This document shows, one piece after another, positions 1 to 6,316 of a DNA stretch of 6,316 nt. Numbering within the stretch: the stretch's first letter is position 1; each line of letters opens with the position of its first letter. This DNA comes from Microbacteriaceae bacterium (GTDB lineage: Bacteria > Actinomycetota > Actinomycetes > Actinomycetales > Microbacteriaceae): positions 1 to 6,316 of the forward strand of contig JAJAZI010000284.1 of NCBI GenBank assembly GCA_026785785.1, written 5' to 3'. Below the pieces are notes generated by a model. That model made no database searches. It was not told the origin of the DNA and was given only the letters and a program-made list of their open reading frames with translations. The translations under genes were made by a program, and so were the position numbers.

Positions 1-810
1 GATGAGCTCGCGCAGGCGCTCTCGGCCCTGCGGCGTTCTCGCGTCGAGGCGCGCGGCACGCTTGCCGAGTGTCATGTTCGGCACGATGGCCGCTTCGTTC
101 CAGCCGGGCGGGTCGACGCGCAGCACCTCGGCGCCGAGGCCGGCGAGGAACCGGGTGGTGACGGGGCCGGCGATCACGCGGGTGAGGTCGAGCACGCGGA
201 GCCCGACGAGCGGCCGCTCGGGGGTGATGTCCAGCTGGCCGTCCTCGATGCTCGCCCCGCCGGCGCTCCAGTCGAGCAGCGGCTCCCGCTGCACGGCCGC
301 ACCCTGCGGGTGCGCAAGCCAATCCTGCCGCGAGTGCATGACGGCGGCGCACCCTCCGGCCGCGACGATCGCGGTCTCGAGCTCCACGGCATCCCAGCGC
401 CTCACAGCTCGGCGCACATCGCTCGGGTCGGCCAGCGCCCCGAGCACCGCGAGTGCGGCGGCGCGATGCGGGGGCGCGTTGGTGTGCAGGCGGATCCAGC
501 CGTTCTTCGCGCGGTAGTTGCGGGCGAGCGGGTCCCAGACCGACGGCAAGGGCCAGCCGACGGGCACGACGGCCGAGCCGAACCAGGCCGACGCGAGTGC
601 GCGGTCGACGCTCACCTCTCGGGCCTCGCCGGTGACCGATTCGACGAGTTCCGCCACCGCGAGTCCCGCGACGCCGATGCTCGCGACGGCGAGGTCGCTC
701 ACCCGGTAGGCGGAGAGCAGGTCGCCGGCTCCGGACACAGAGAGGCGGTCGACCGCGTCGGGCGGGCCACCGAGGGCGGCTTGGAATTCCGTCGCGAAGG
801 GCACCGACAT
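1..810 (-). CDS. CaiB/BaiF (family III) CoA-transferase, 3' end outside window
   Basis: The frame is open for 270 codons from an ATG at 810 and runs off the left edge with no stop. A strong GGAGG (819-823) lies 8 nt before the ATG, 16 nt after the prs stop, so it is probably co-transcribed with prs. Family III enzymes move CoA between acyl-CoA and a free acid through a catalytic Asp. Residues 199-270 match the usual N-terminal module: RPLVGLRVLDLTRVIAGP at 199-216, LGAEVLRVDPPG at about 225-236, and LGKRAARLDARTPQGR at about 248-263. Residues about 35-190 instead resemble the usual C-terminal half. There S38-D39 and T60-G61 align with the GDSNTG...KTG segment of formyl-CoA transferase, which makes Asp39 the candidate nucleophile, and NGWIRLHT near 104-110 resembles the later substrate-side region. 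The order is therefore reversed relative to ordinary members, consistent with a long duplicated or permuted form. The substrate cannot be told. Family assignment is confident; catalytic competence is inferred. Confidence 0.85.
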   Translation of the reverse strand, partial: MSVPFATEFQAALGGPPDAVDRLSVSGAGDLLSAYRVSDLAVASIGVAGLAVAELVESVTGEAREVSVDRALASAWFGSAVVPVGWPLPSVWDPLARNYRAKNGWIRLHTNAPPHRAAALAVLGALADPSDVRRAVRRWDAVELETAIVAAGGCAAVMHSRQDWLAHPQGAAVQREPLLDWSAGGASIEDGQLDITPERPLVGLRVLDLTRVIAGPVTTRFLAGLGAEVLRVDPPGWNEAAIVPNMTLGKRAARLDARTPQGRERLRELI

Positions 811-815
811 CTGCG

Positions 816-823
816 CTCCCTCC
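816..823 (-). promoter_or_regulatory. Ribosome binding site of the CoA-transferase gene
   Basis: On the minus strand GGAGGGAG occupies 823-816 and ends 5 nt before the ATG at 810, with its GGAGG core 8 nt away. It lies in the 16-nt gap after the prs TAG (827-829). It is the strongest Shine-Dalgarno match in the window, and it fixes this start and supports translation from the prs transcript. Confidence 0.75.
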
Positions 824-826
824 GAC

Positions 827-1804
827 CTACGCGGCGCCGTCGAACATCGACGTGACAGACCCGTCGTTGAACACGGCGTTGATCGCGCGGGCTATGAGCG
901 GGGCGATCGGCAGCACCGTGAGGGTCGGGAAGCGCTTCTCCTCGGGGATCGGCAGGGTGTCTGTCACGACGACCGAGTCGATGAACTCGCTCTGCAGCAT
1001 GTCGATTGCGGGCGGCGAGAAGACGGCGTGGGTCGCGGCGACGATGACGCGGGTCGCACCGTGCTCCTTGAGGGCCTCGGCGGCCTTGGCGATCGTGCGG
1101 CCGGTGTCGATCATGTCGTCGACGATGAGGCAGGTGCGCCCCGCCACCTCGCCGACGATCTCGCGCACCTCGACCTGGTTGTGAACGCGCGGGTCGCGGC
1201 GCTTGTGAATGATCGCGAGGGGGGCGCCGAGCTTGTCGCTCCAGATGTCGGCGACGCGCACGCGTCCCATATCGGGCGAAACGACCGTGAGGCTGGCCGC
1301 GTCGAGCACCGGCATGAAGTGCTCGAGCAGCACCGGCATCGCGAAGAGGTGGTCGACGGGGCCGTCGAAGAAGCCCTGGATCTGGGCGGCGTGCAGGTCC
1401 ACGCTCATGATGCGGTCGGCGCCAGCGGCCTTGAACAGGTCGGCGACGAGCCGGGCGCTGATCGGCTCGCGGCCGCGGCCCTTCTTGTCCTGGCGAGCGT
1501 AGGGGTAGAACGGCGCCACGACCGTGATGCGCTTGGCGGAGGCCCGCTTGAGCGCGTCGACCATGATGAGCTGCTCCATGAGCGCCTCATTGATGGGAGA
1601 CGAGTGCGACTGGATCACGAAGGCGTCGCAGCCGCGCACGCTCTCGTCGTACCTGGCGTAGATCTCGCCGTTGGCGAAGGTGCGGGCATCCGTGTGCACG
1701 AGGGCCGAGCCGAGATTCGAGGCGATGTCCTCGGCGAGCTGCGGATAGGCGCGACCGGAAACCAGAACGAGCCGCTTCTGTCCGTTGATGGTGATGTCGG
1801 ACAA
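827..1804 (-). CDS. prs: Ribose-phosphate pyrophosphokinase (PRPP synthetase)
   Basis: Prs transfers pyrophosphate from ATP to ribose 5-phosphate, making PRPP for purine, pyrimidine, NAD, histidine and tryptophan synthesis in the cytosol. With the TTG at 1804 as start the protein has 325 residues, the usual class I length, and begins SDITINGQKRLVLVSGR. The frame is open further upstream, to 1882, but that would overlap the end of glmU and add an Arg/Pro-rich stretch unlike the family. No ATG or GTG lies near the conserved start. Visible motifs are FYPYARQDKKGRGREP (about 99-114, ATP-binding), DLHAAQIQGFFDGPVDHL (136-153, PRPP synthetase signature with His138), the flexible loop HKRRDPR (200-206, with Lys201 and Arg203) and the ribose-phosphate loop VDDMIDTGRT (228-237). 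A weak purine stretch AGAGAG (1815-1820) lies 10 nt before the TTG. It sits 40 nt after glmU and is probably co-transcribed with it. All key residues look intact. Confidence 0.96.
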   Translation of the reverse strand: MSDITINGQKRLVLVSGRAYPQLAEDIASNLGSALVHTDARTFANGEIYARYDESVRGCDAFVIQSHSSPINEALMEQLIMVDALKRASAKRITVVAPFYPYARQDKKGRGREPISARLVADLFKAAGADRIMSVDLHAAQIQGFFDGPVDHLFAMPVLLEHFMPVLDAASLTVVSPDMGRVRVADIWSDKLGAPLAIIHKRRDPRVHNQVEVREIVGEVAGRTCLIVDDMIDTGRTIAKAAEALKEHGATRVIVAATHAVFSPPAIDMLQSEFIDSVVVTDTLPIPEEKRFPTLTVLPIAPLIARAINAVFNDGSVTSMFDGAA

Positions 1805-1844
1805 GAAATTCCCGCTCTCTGCCGGAAAACCCGACTGTGGTGAC

Positions 1845-3281
1845 CTATTCGGTGGCACTCTCACCGGCCGCCGCCGCGGCATCCGCAGCAGCAGTGCCCG
1901 GACGATTCGTCCCGACCCAACCGGTCATGTTCCTCTGCGGAGCCACGTTGATCGCGAGCGCCCCGGCTGGAACGTCCCTGCGGACGACTGTGCCGGCGCC
2001 CGTGTAGGCTCCGTCACCGATCCTAACGGGCGCGACGAACACGTTGTGCGACCCGGTGCGCACATGCGACCCCACGACGGTCCTGTGCTTGTTCACGCCG
2101 TCGTAGTTGGCGGTGATCGTTCCGGCGCCGACGTTCGATCCGACGCCGACGGTCGTGTCGCCGATGTAACTCAGGTGCGGCACCTTGCTCGAGGCGCCGA
2201 TCGTCGAATTCTTCGTCTCGACGAAGGTGCCGATCTTGCCGTCGGCGCCGAGGATCGTGCCGGGGCGGAGGTACGCGAATGGACCGACGGATGCGCCGGC
2301 GCCGATCACCGCGAGCGTCGCGTCGGTGCGCGTGACTGTGGCACCCTCCCCGACCTCGCAGTCAAGAAGCGTGGTGTCGGGTCCGATTTTCGCGCCGCGC
2401 TCGATCTGGGTCGCGCCCTTGATCTGCGTGCCCGGCAGCAGCTCCACGTCCTCCGCGAGCGTGGCCGTGACGTCGATCCAGGTCGAGGCGGGGTCGACGA
2501 CGGTCACTCCCGCGAGCTGCCAGCCGCGCACGATGCGGGCATTGAGCTCGAGGGCGGCGTTGCCCAACTGCACCCGGTCGTTGATCCCGGCGACGAGCCA
2601 GTGGTCGGTCACGGGAACCGCCGCGATCGTTCCGCCGGCGCGCTGGATGCCGGACGCGGCATCCGTGAGGTACTTCTCCTGCTGCGCGTTGTCGGTGCCG
2701 ATACTCGAGAGCACCTTCCGCAGCGCCGGCACGTCGAAAACGTACACGCCCGCGTTGACCTCGCGCACGTCGAGCTCGGCCGGCGAGCCGTCCTTCTGCT
2801 CGACGATCGCGGTGAAGGTGCCGCCGGCGTCGCGGAGGATCCGGCCGTTGCCAGACGGGTCGTCGAGGATCGCGCTGAGCAGGGTGAGGCTGTTGCCCGC
2901 CTCCCGGTGCGCCGCGATGACAGAGTGCAGGGTGTCGGCGTCGAGCAGCGGAACGTCGGCGCTCAGCACGACGACCTGGCCCGTGAACTCCTCCGGGAGG
3001 TGGCCGAGCGCGACCTCGACGGCGCGGCCGGTTCCGGGCAGGTCGTCCTGGTCGGCAATGATCACGTGGGGCGACTGTGCGGTGATCGCCGCGGCGACGG
3101 TATCGCGCTCGTGGCGCACGACGGCGACGACGTGCGCGGCGCCGAGGCGGTCGGCCGTCGCGAGAACGTGGCCGACGAGCGGCATCCCGGCGAGGTCGTG
3201 CAGAACCTTCGGCGTGGTCGACTTCATGCGCGTGCCCTGGCCGGCGGCGAGGATGACGACGGCGAGATTCTCTGAGGTCAT
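1845..3281 (-). CDS. glmU: Bifunctional GlmU: GlcNAc-1-P uridylyltransferase / glucosamine-1-P acetyltransferase
   Basis: GlmU acetylates glucosamine 1-phosphate and then joins it to UTP, giving UDP-GlcNAc for peptidoglycan. The 478 residues fit the family. The N-terminal pyrophosphorylase domain (about 1-235) has LAAGQGTRMK at 11-20 and Lys25, then GTGRAV near 83-88, SADVPLL near 107-113 and VNAGVYVF near 176-183. The C-terminal left-handed beta-helix has RPG near 339-341, the probable catalytic His369 in PHLSYIGD, and GAGTITANYDG about 20 residues later. The last ~20 residues are Ala-rich and probably disordered. I chose the ATG at 3281 because GGAAAGAG (3290-3297) sits 8 nt upstream and TSENLAVVILAAG starts like the family. 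An in-frame ATG at 3317 lies only 6 nt from the tRNA end and would add an unusual 12-residue leader. One oddity is Ala for the usual Gly before the Asp of the GDVPLL motif. It is the first protein gene after tRNA-Gln and precedes prs, as gcaD precedes prs in Bacillus. Confidence 0.96.
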   Translation of the reverse strand: MTSENLAVVILAAGQGTRMKSTTPKVLHDLAGMPLVGHVLATADRLGAAHVVAVVRHERDTVAAAITAQSPHVIIADQDDLPGTGRAVEVALGHLPEEFTGQVVVLSADVPLLDADTLHSVIAAHREAGNSLTLLSAILDDPSGNGRILRDAGGTFTAIVEQKDGSPAELDVREVNAGVYVFDVPALRKVLSSIGTDNAQQEKYLTDAASGIQRAGGTIAAVPVTDHWLVAGINDRVQLGNAALELNARIVRGWQLAGVTVVDPASTWIDVTATLAEDVELLPGTQIKGATQIERGAKIGPDTTLLDCEVGEGATVTRTDATLAVIGAGASVGPFAYLRPGTILGADGKIGTFVETKNSTIGASSKVPHLSYIGDTTVGVGSNVGAGTITANYDGVNKHRTVVGSHVRTGSHNVFVAPVRIGDGAYTGAGTVVRRDVPAGALAINVAPQRNMTGWVGTNRPGTAAADAAAAAGESATE

Positions 3282-3289
3282 GGCTGTGG

Positions 3290-3297
3290 CTCTTTCC
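3290..3297 (-). promoter_or_regulatory. Ribosome binding site deciding the glmU start
   Basis: GGAAAGAG on the minus strand, 8 nt before the ATG at 3281, favours that start over the in-frame ATG at 3317, which lies too close to the tRNA 3' end to have its own site outside the tRNA. Confidence 0.55.
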
Positions 3298-3323
3298 GGA
3301 GGGATTCGATCGAACATCAGGGG

Positions 3324-3395
3324 CTCCGCCTCCAGGATTCGAACCTGGACCGAACAGCTCCAAAGGCTGTCGTGCTGCCGTTACACTAAGGCGGA
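3324..3395 (-). tRNA. trnQ: tRNA-Gln, anticodon UUG
   Basis: Reading the minus strand, a complete 72-nt cloverleaf can be drawn. The acceptor stem TCCGCCT (3395-3389) pairs perfectly with AGGCGGA (3331-3325). The D stem is GTGT/GCAC with one G.U pair. The anticodon stem ACAGC/GCTGT encloses loop CTTTGGA, so the anticodon is TTG (reads CAA, Gln). There is a five-base variable loop, a T stem CCAGG/CCTGG and a TTCGAAT loop. The discriminator is G and CCA is not encoded. It lies 42 nt before the glmU start in the same direction, with no terminator between, so the tRNA may be cut from the 5' leader of the glmU-prs transcript. Confidence 0.97.
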
Positions 3396-3396
3396 T

Positions 3397-3412
3397 CGCG
3401 CCACCGGGCGCG
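3397..3412 (-). other. Hairpin in the pre-tRNA-Gln leader
   Basis: A perfect 6-bp stem (CGCGCC at 3397-3402 with GGCGCG at 3407-3412, four-base loop) ends one nucleotide before the tRNA 5' end. If transcription starts upstream on the minus strand, it would form in the tRNA precursor leader. A weak -10-like CAGACT at 3423-3418 would place the transcript start close to the hairpin, but no good -35 accompanies it, so the promoter is not called. Confidence 0.35.
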
Positions 3413-3469
3413 CGTCAAGTCTGCCAGATCGATCGGCCGTCGGCGCCCCGGGTCCCAACGTGCTGTCGT

Positions 3470-3559
3470 GATCGGCGCCGGTTCGCTGCCCGGATCGGCG
3501 CCGGTTCGCTGCCGGGATCGGCGCGGGCCGCCTCCGGGATCGGCGCGGGCCGCCTCCGG
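3470..3559. repeat. Four tandem 22/23-nt repeats upstream of marR
   Basis: Units run 3470-3492, 3493-3515, 3516-3537 and 3538-3559. All share GATCGGCGC followed by S-GG. The first two are 23 nt and nearly identical, continuing GGTTCGCTGCC. The last two are 22 nt and identical, continuing GGGCCGCCTCCGG. Lengths of 23 and 22 would change reading frame at each copy, so the array is non-coding. It ends 7 nt before the -10-like box of marR and occupies the place of its -35 region, so it could be an operator array or a slippage product. Confidence 0.9.
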
Positions 3560-3566
3560 TGGGACG

Positions 3567-3572
3567 CATAAT
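3567..3572 (+). promoter_or_regulatory. Probable -10 box of a leaderless marR promoter
   Basis: CATAAT, five of six matches to TATAAT, is followed by exactly six bases and then the marR ATG. That spacing would start the transcript at or next to the A of the ATG. No Shine-Dalgarno sequence is seen before the ATG, and no TTGACA-like -35 is found at 16-18 nt because the tandem repeats occupy that stretch. Confidence 0.45.
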
Positions 3573-3578
3573 GGTCGG

Positions 3579-4070
3579 ATGCCCGGAAGCGATGAAGTCG
3601 ACCGTATCGTCGGCGCGTGGTCGCGCGAACGCCCCGACCTCGACTTCGCTCCCCTGCAAGTTCTCAGCCGCGTTGGCCGGCTCGCCAAGCACCTCGACCG
3701 GGCGCGTCGCGCCGCCTTCGAGGCATCCGGGCTCGACTCCTGGGAGTTCGATGTGCTGTCGGCGCTGCGCCGGGCGGGCGACCCGTACCAGCTGAGCCCG
3801 AAGGCGCTTCTGCTGCAGACGCTCGTCTCGAGCGGCACGATGACCAACCGCATCGACCGGCTCGTCGAGCGCGAGCTCGTCGAGCGCCGCACCGATCCGC
3901 ACGACGGCCGCGGGATCCTCGTGGTGTTGACCGCCGAGGGCCTGGCCCGGGTGGATGCCGCGATCAGCACGCTGCTGACGTCCGAGGCCGAGGTGCTCGA
4001 CAATCTCTCGCCGACCGAGCAAGAGCGCCTCGCCGGCCTGCTGCGCAAGCTCAGCCTCGACTTCGACTGA
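3579..4070 (+). CDS. MarR-family winged-helix transcriptional regulator
   Basis: This 163-residue protein has the length and layout of MarR dimers, DNA-binding regulators often released by small aromatic ligands. Residues 25-50 form the first dimerisation helix. SWEFDVLSALRRAG (54-67) leads into the winged helix, with a probable recognition helix SSGTMTNRIDRLVEREL (84-100) and wing RRTDPHDGRGILVVLT (103-118). An amphipathic C-terminal helix (about 120-160) completes the dimer region. The ATG at 3579 is preferred over a GTG at 3468 in the same frame, because the longer version would translate the tandem repeats into a Gly/Pro/Arg-rich tail foreign to the family. It stands alone on the plus strand, divergent from tRNA-Gln and convergent with the ABC-F gene, so neighbours give no clue to ligand or targets. 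Autoregulation is plausible, given the repeats at its promoter, but inferred. Confidence 0.93.
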   Translation: MPGSDEVDRIVGAWSRERPDLDFAPLQVLSRVGRLAKHLDRARRAAFEASGLDSWEFDVLSALRRAGDPYQLSPKALLLQTLVSSGTMTNRIDRLVERELVERRTDPHDGRGILVVLTAEGLARVDAAISTLLTSEAEVLDNLSPTEQERLAGLLRKLSLDFD

Positions 4071-4078
4071 GGCGCAGC

Positions 4079-4097
4079 GCGGTCGCTCCCCGGCCGC
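4079..4097 (+). terminator. Possible marR terminator hairpin without U tract
   Basis: Starting 9 nt after the marR stop, GCGGTCG (4079-4085) pairs with CGGCCGC (4091-4097) in seven pairs, one of them G.U, around the loop CTCCC. No T-run follows, so this is only a weak intrinsic terminator candidate. Confidence 0.3.
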
Positions 4098-4106
4098 CCC
4101 GCAGCA

Positions 4107-4174
4107 TGATTGCGCCCGCTTGTGACAAAAGCCCCCGCTCGAGCGGGCGCTGACGTCACAAACGGGCACAATCA
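4107..4174. repeat. 68-nt near-perfect palindrome between marR and the ABC-F gene
   Basis: The sequence is symmetric about 4140/4141. Of 34 opposed positions, 28 are Watson-Crick. The six mismatches are 4113/4168, 4119/4162, 4127/4154, 4128/4153, 4129/4152 and 4133/4148. The 20-nt outer arms are TGATTGCGCCCGCTTGTGAC (4107-4126) and its partner at 4155-4174. The centre is the exact palindrome CCCGCTCGAGCGGG (4134-4147). The first three mismatches are C.A or A.C on the plus strand but become G.U pairs in minus-strand RNA, giving 31 of 34 pairs there. No target duplication is seen at the ends. Confidence 0.9.
4127..4151 (-). terminator. Rho-independent terminator of the ABC-F gene
   Basis: Read on the minus strand, the core of the palindrome forms AGC-G-CCCGCTC / GAGCGGG-G-GCT (4151-4130), ten Watson-Crick pairs with one G.G mismatch, followed by TTTT (4130-4127, the first T also closing the stem). 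It lies about 128 nt past the ABC-F stop. The plus strand has no T-run after the hairpin, so it is directional. Confidence 0.6.
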
Positions 4175-4239
4175 CCGACGGAACAGCGTCACCCCACCGC
4201 CGAGCACCCCGCCGCTGAGGGTGCCAGGAAGCCCACCGC

Positions 4240-4265
4240 GCAACATCCGACCGCAACATCCGACC
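4240..4265. repeat. Two tandem copies of a 13-mer
   Basis: GCAACATCCGACC occurs at 4240-4252 and again, identical, at 4253-4265, just beyond the ABC-F stop in the 3' untranslated stretch. No function is evident. Confidence 0.8.
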
Positions 4266-4278
4266 GCAGCCGGCCGAC

Positions 4279-6096
<1,818 letters not shown>

Positions 6097-6102
6097 CGTA
6101 CG

Positions 6103-6108
6103 AGACTA
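6103..6108 (-). promoter_or_regulatory. Probable -10 box of a leaderless ABC-F promoter
   Basis: TAGTCT on the minus strand fits the actinobacterial TANNNT form and is followed by exactly six bases before the GTG start at 6096. That would start the transcript at or beside the start codon. No Shine-Dalgarno sequence is present. No clear -35 is seen at 17-19 nt. The TAG of this box is also the in-frame stop that limits the reading frame. Confidence 0.5.
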
Positions 6109-6123
6109 CGCGGCGCGGGGGCA

Positions 6124-6173
6124 GGACGGATGCCGAGGGACCACCTCACGGCGGACGGGACGGATGCCGAGGG
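6124..6173. repeat. 16-mer direct repeat in the gap upstream of the ABC-F gene
   Basis: GGACGGATGCCGAGGG occurs identically at 6124-6139 and 6158-6173, a 34-nt period. Both copies contain the GGATGCC heptamer that is frequent throughout the window. They lie in the 116-nt gap 6097-6212, in which I see no gene. Confidence 0.85.
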
Positions 6174-6190
6174 GCCACGGCACGGCATCC
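6162..6190 (-). terminator. Possible terminator hairpin of the right-edge gene
   Basis: GGATGCCG (6162-6169) and CGGCATCC (6183-6190) form a perfect 8-bp stem with a 13-base loop, starting 22 nt past the TAG at 6213-6215 for a transcript read leftwards. No T-run follows, so it may only be a product of the repeated heptamer. Confidence 0.3.
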
Positions 6191-6212
6191 GCGCCGTCCA
6201 CGAGCCTGACGA

Positions 6213-6316
6213 CTACGCGGCTGTTGGATGCTCGCGCGGATGCCGGACGACCGAGCCTCCGGCGATGCGCGCGTCGCTCGGTACGCGCATCCCCGGGGCG
6301 ATCGTCACCTCGGACC
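6213..6316 (-). CDS. C-terminal end of an unidentified protein, cut by right edge
   Basis: The minus strand is open from the right edge to a TAG at 6215-6213, giving 33 complete codons plus two bases. About 28 of 34 third positions, counting the stop codon, are G or C, as expected for a real gene here. The tail includes VTIAPGMRVPSDARIAGGSV followed by VRHPREHPTAA. The spacing of IAPG and IAGG with small residues is faintly like a left-handed beta-helix (hexapeptide) end, but this is too short to name a family. It runs in the same direction as the ABC-F gene, 116 nt before its start. A plus-strand frame from 6130 is also open across this stretch, so the strand is not certain. Confidence 0.4.
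   Translation of the reverse strand, partial: SEVTIAPGMRVPSDARIAGGSVVRHPREHPTAA

Noticed and set aside
2..855. Plus-strand frames across the left end
   Set aside because: The minus-strand frame carries recognisable CoA-transferase motifs and a good ribosome binding site; the plus frames give Arg/Ser/Ala-rich products only.
1028..1843. A 271-codon plus-strand frame opposite prs
   Set aside because: It is antisense to clear prs motifs, its product has no recognisable domain, and long antisense frames are expected in GC-rich genes with GC-biased third positions.
1805..1882. Longer Prs from an upstream start at 1882
   Set aside because: It overlaps the end of glmU and adds an Arg/Pro-rich stretch absent from the family; the TTG at 1804 gives the usual 325 residues.
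1785..3275. A 496-codon plus-strand frame opposite glmU
   Set aside because: The product is an Arg/Asp/Val/Gly-rich low-information sequence with no family features, and the opposite strand encodes complete GlmU.
3390..3418. TTGACG (3418-3413, minus) as a -35 box for the tRNA
   Set aside because: A -10 at normal spacing would fall inside the tRNA acceptor stem, so it cannot drive the tRNA.
3468..3578. N-terminal extension of MarR from the GTG at 3468
   Set aside because: It would translate 22/23-nt repeats that change frame at each copy, and the MarR family begins near the ATG at 3579.
4120..4161. CRP-like half sites TTGTGAC and GTCACAA
   Set aside because: CRP sites need about six bases between TGTGA and TCACA; here the spacing is about 30 and the match follows from the palindrome.
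4107..4174. The palindrome as an insertion sequence or complete mobile element
   Set aside because: There is no transposase and no target-site duplication at its ends, and its two arms are separated by only the terminator core.
3381..4259. Minus-strand frames of 261-292 codons opposite marR
   Set aside because: They run through the tandem repeats and into the tRNA, show no domain, and oppose an intact MarR winged helix.
6130..6316. Plus-strand open frame starting at ATG 6130
   Set aside because: It runs through the direct repeats and hairpin, has no ribosome binding site I can see and no recognisable protein sequence. It is kept only as a caution for the right edge.

Overview
The window is G+C-rich (by eye about two thirds or more) with strongly GC-biased third codon positions, non-ATG starts and probable leaderless promoters. 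The proteins are of actinobacterial type. The sequence types and the repeated use of GGATGCC/GGCATCC suggest Microbacteriaceae, which is an inference. Almost everything is housekeeping, and I see no phage, IS element, CRISPR array or defence gene.

Layout, left to right. Positions 1-3395 carry a minus-strand cluster, in transcription order tRNA-Gln(UUG), glmU, prs, and a CaiB/BaiF-type CoA-transferase gene cut by the left edge. The gaps are 42, 40 and 16 nt and no terminator is visible between the genes, so they probably share a transcript. GlmU makes UDP-GlcNAc for the cell wall and Prs makes PRPP for nucleotides, His and Trp. The glmU-prs pair is an old bacterial neighbourhood. The CoA-transferase looks like a lineage-specific addition downstream of prs.

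Positions 3396-3578 are a divergent intergenic region. It holds a hairpin touching the tRNA 5' end and four tandem 22/23-nt repeats that end just before a -10-like box of a plus-strand MarR-family regulator (3579-4070).

Positions 4071-4278 separate the convergent marR gene and a minus-strand ABC-F ATPase gene. They contain a 68-nt near-perfect palindrome whose core is a credible terminator for the ABC-F gene. Most of its repairable mismatches become G.U pairs only in RNA read from the minus strand.

Positions 4279-6096 encode a Uup-like ABC-F protein, probably leaderless from a GTG start. Positions 6097-6212 are a repeat-rich gap with a hairpin, and 6213-6316 hold the probable last codons of another minus-strand gene that I cannot identify.

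The points most worth a second look are the 68-nt palindrome, the tandem repeats before marR, the back-to-front domain order of the CoA-transferase, and the roughly ten-fold excess of GGATGCC.
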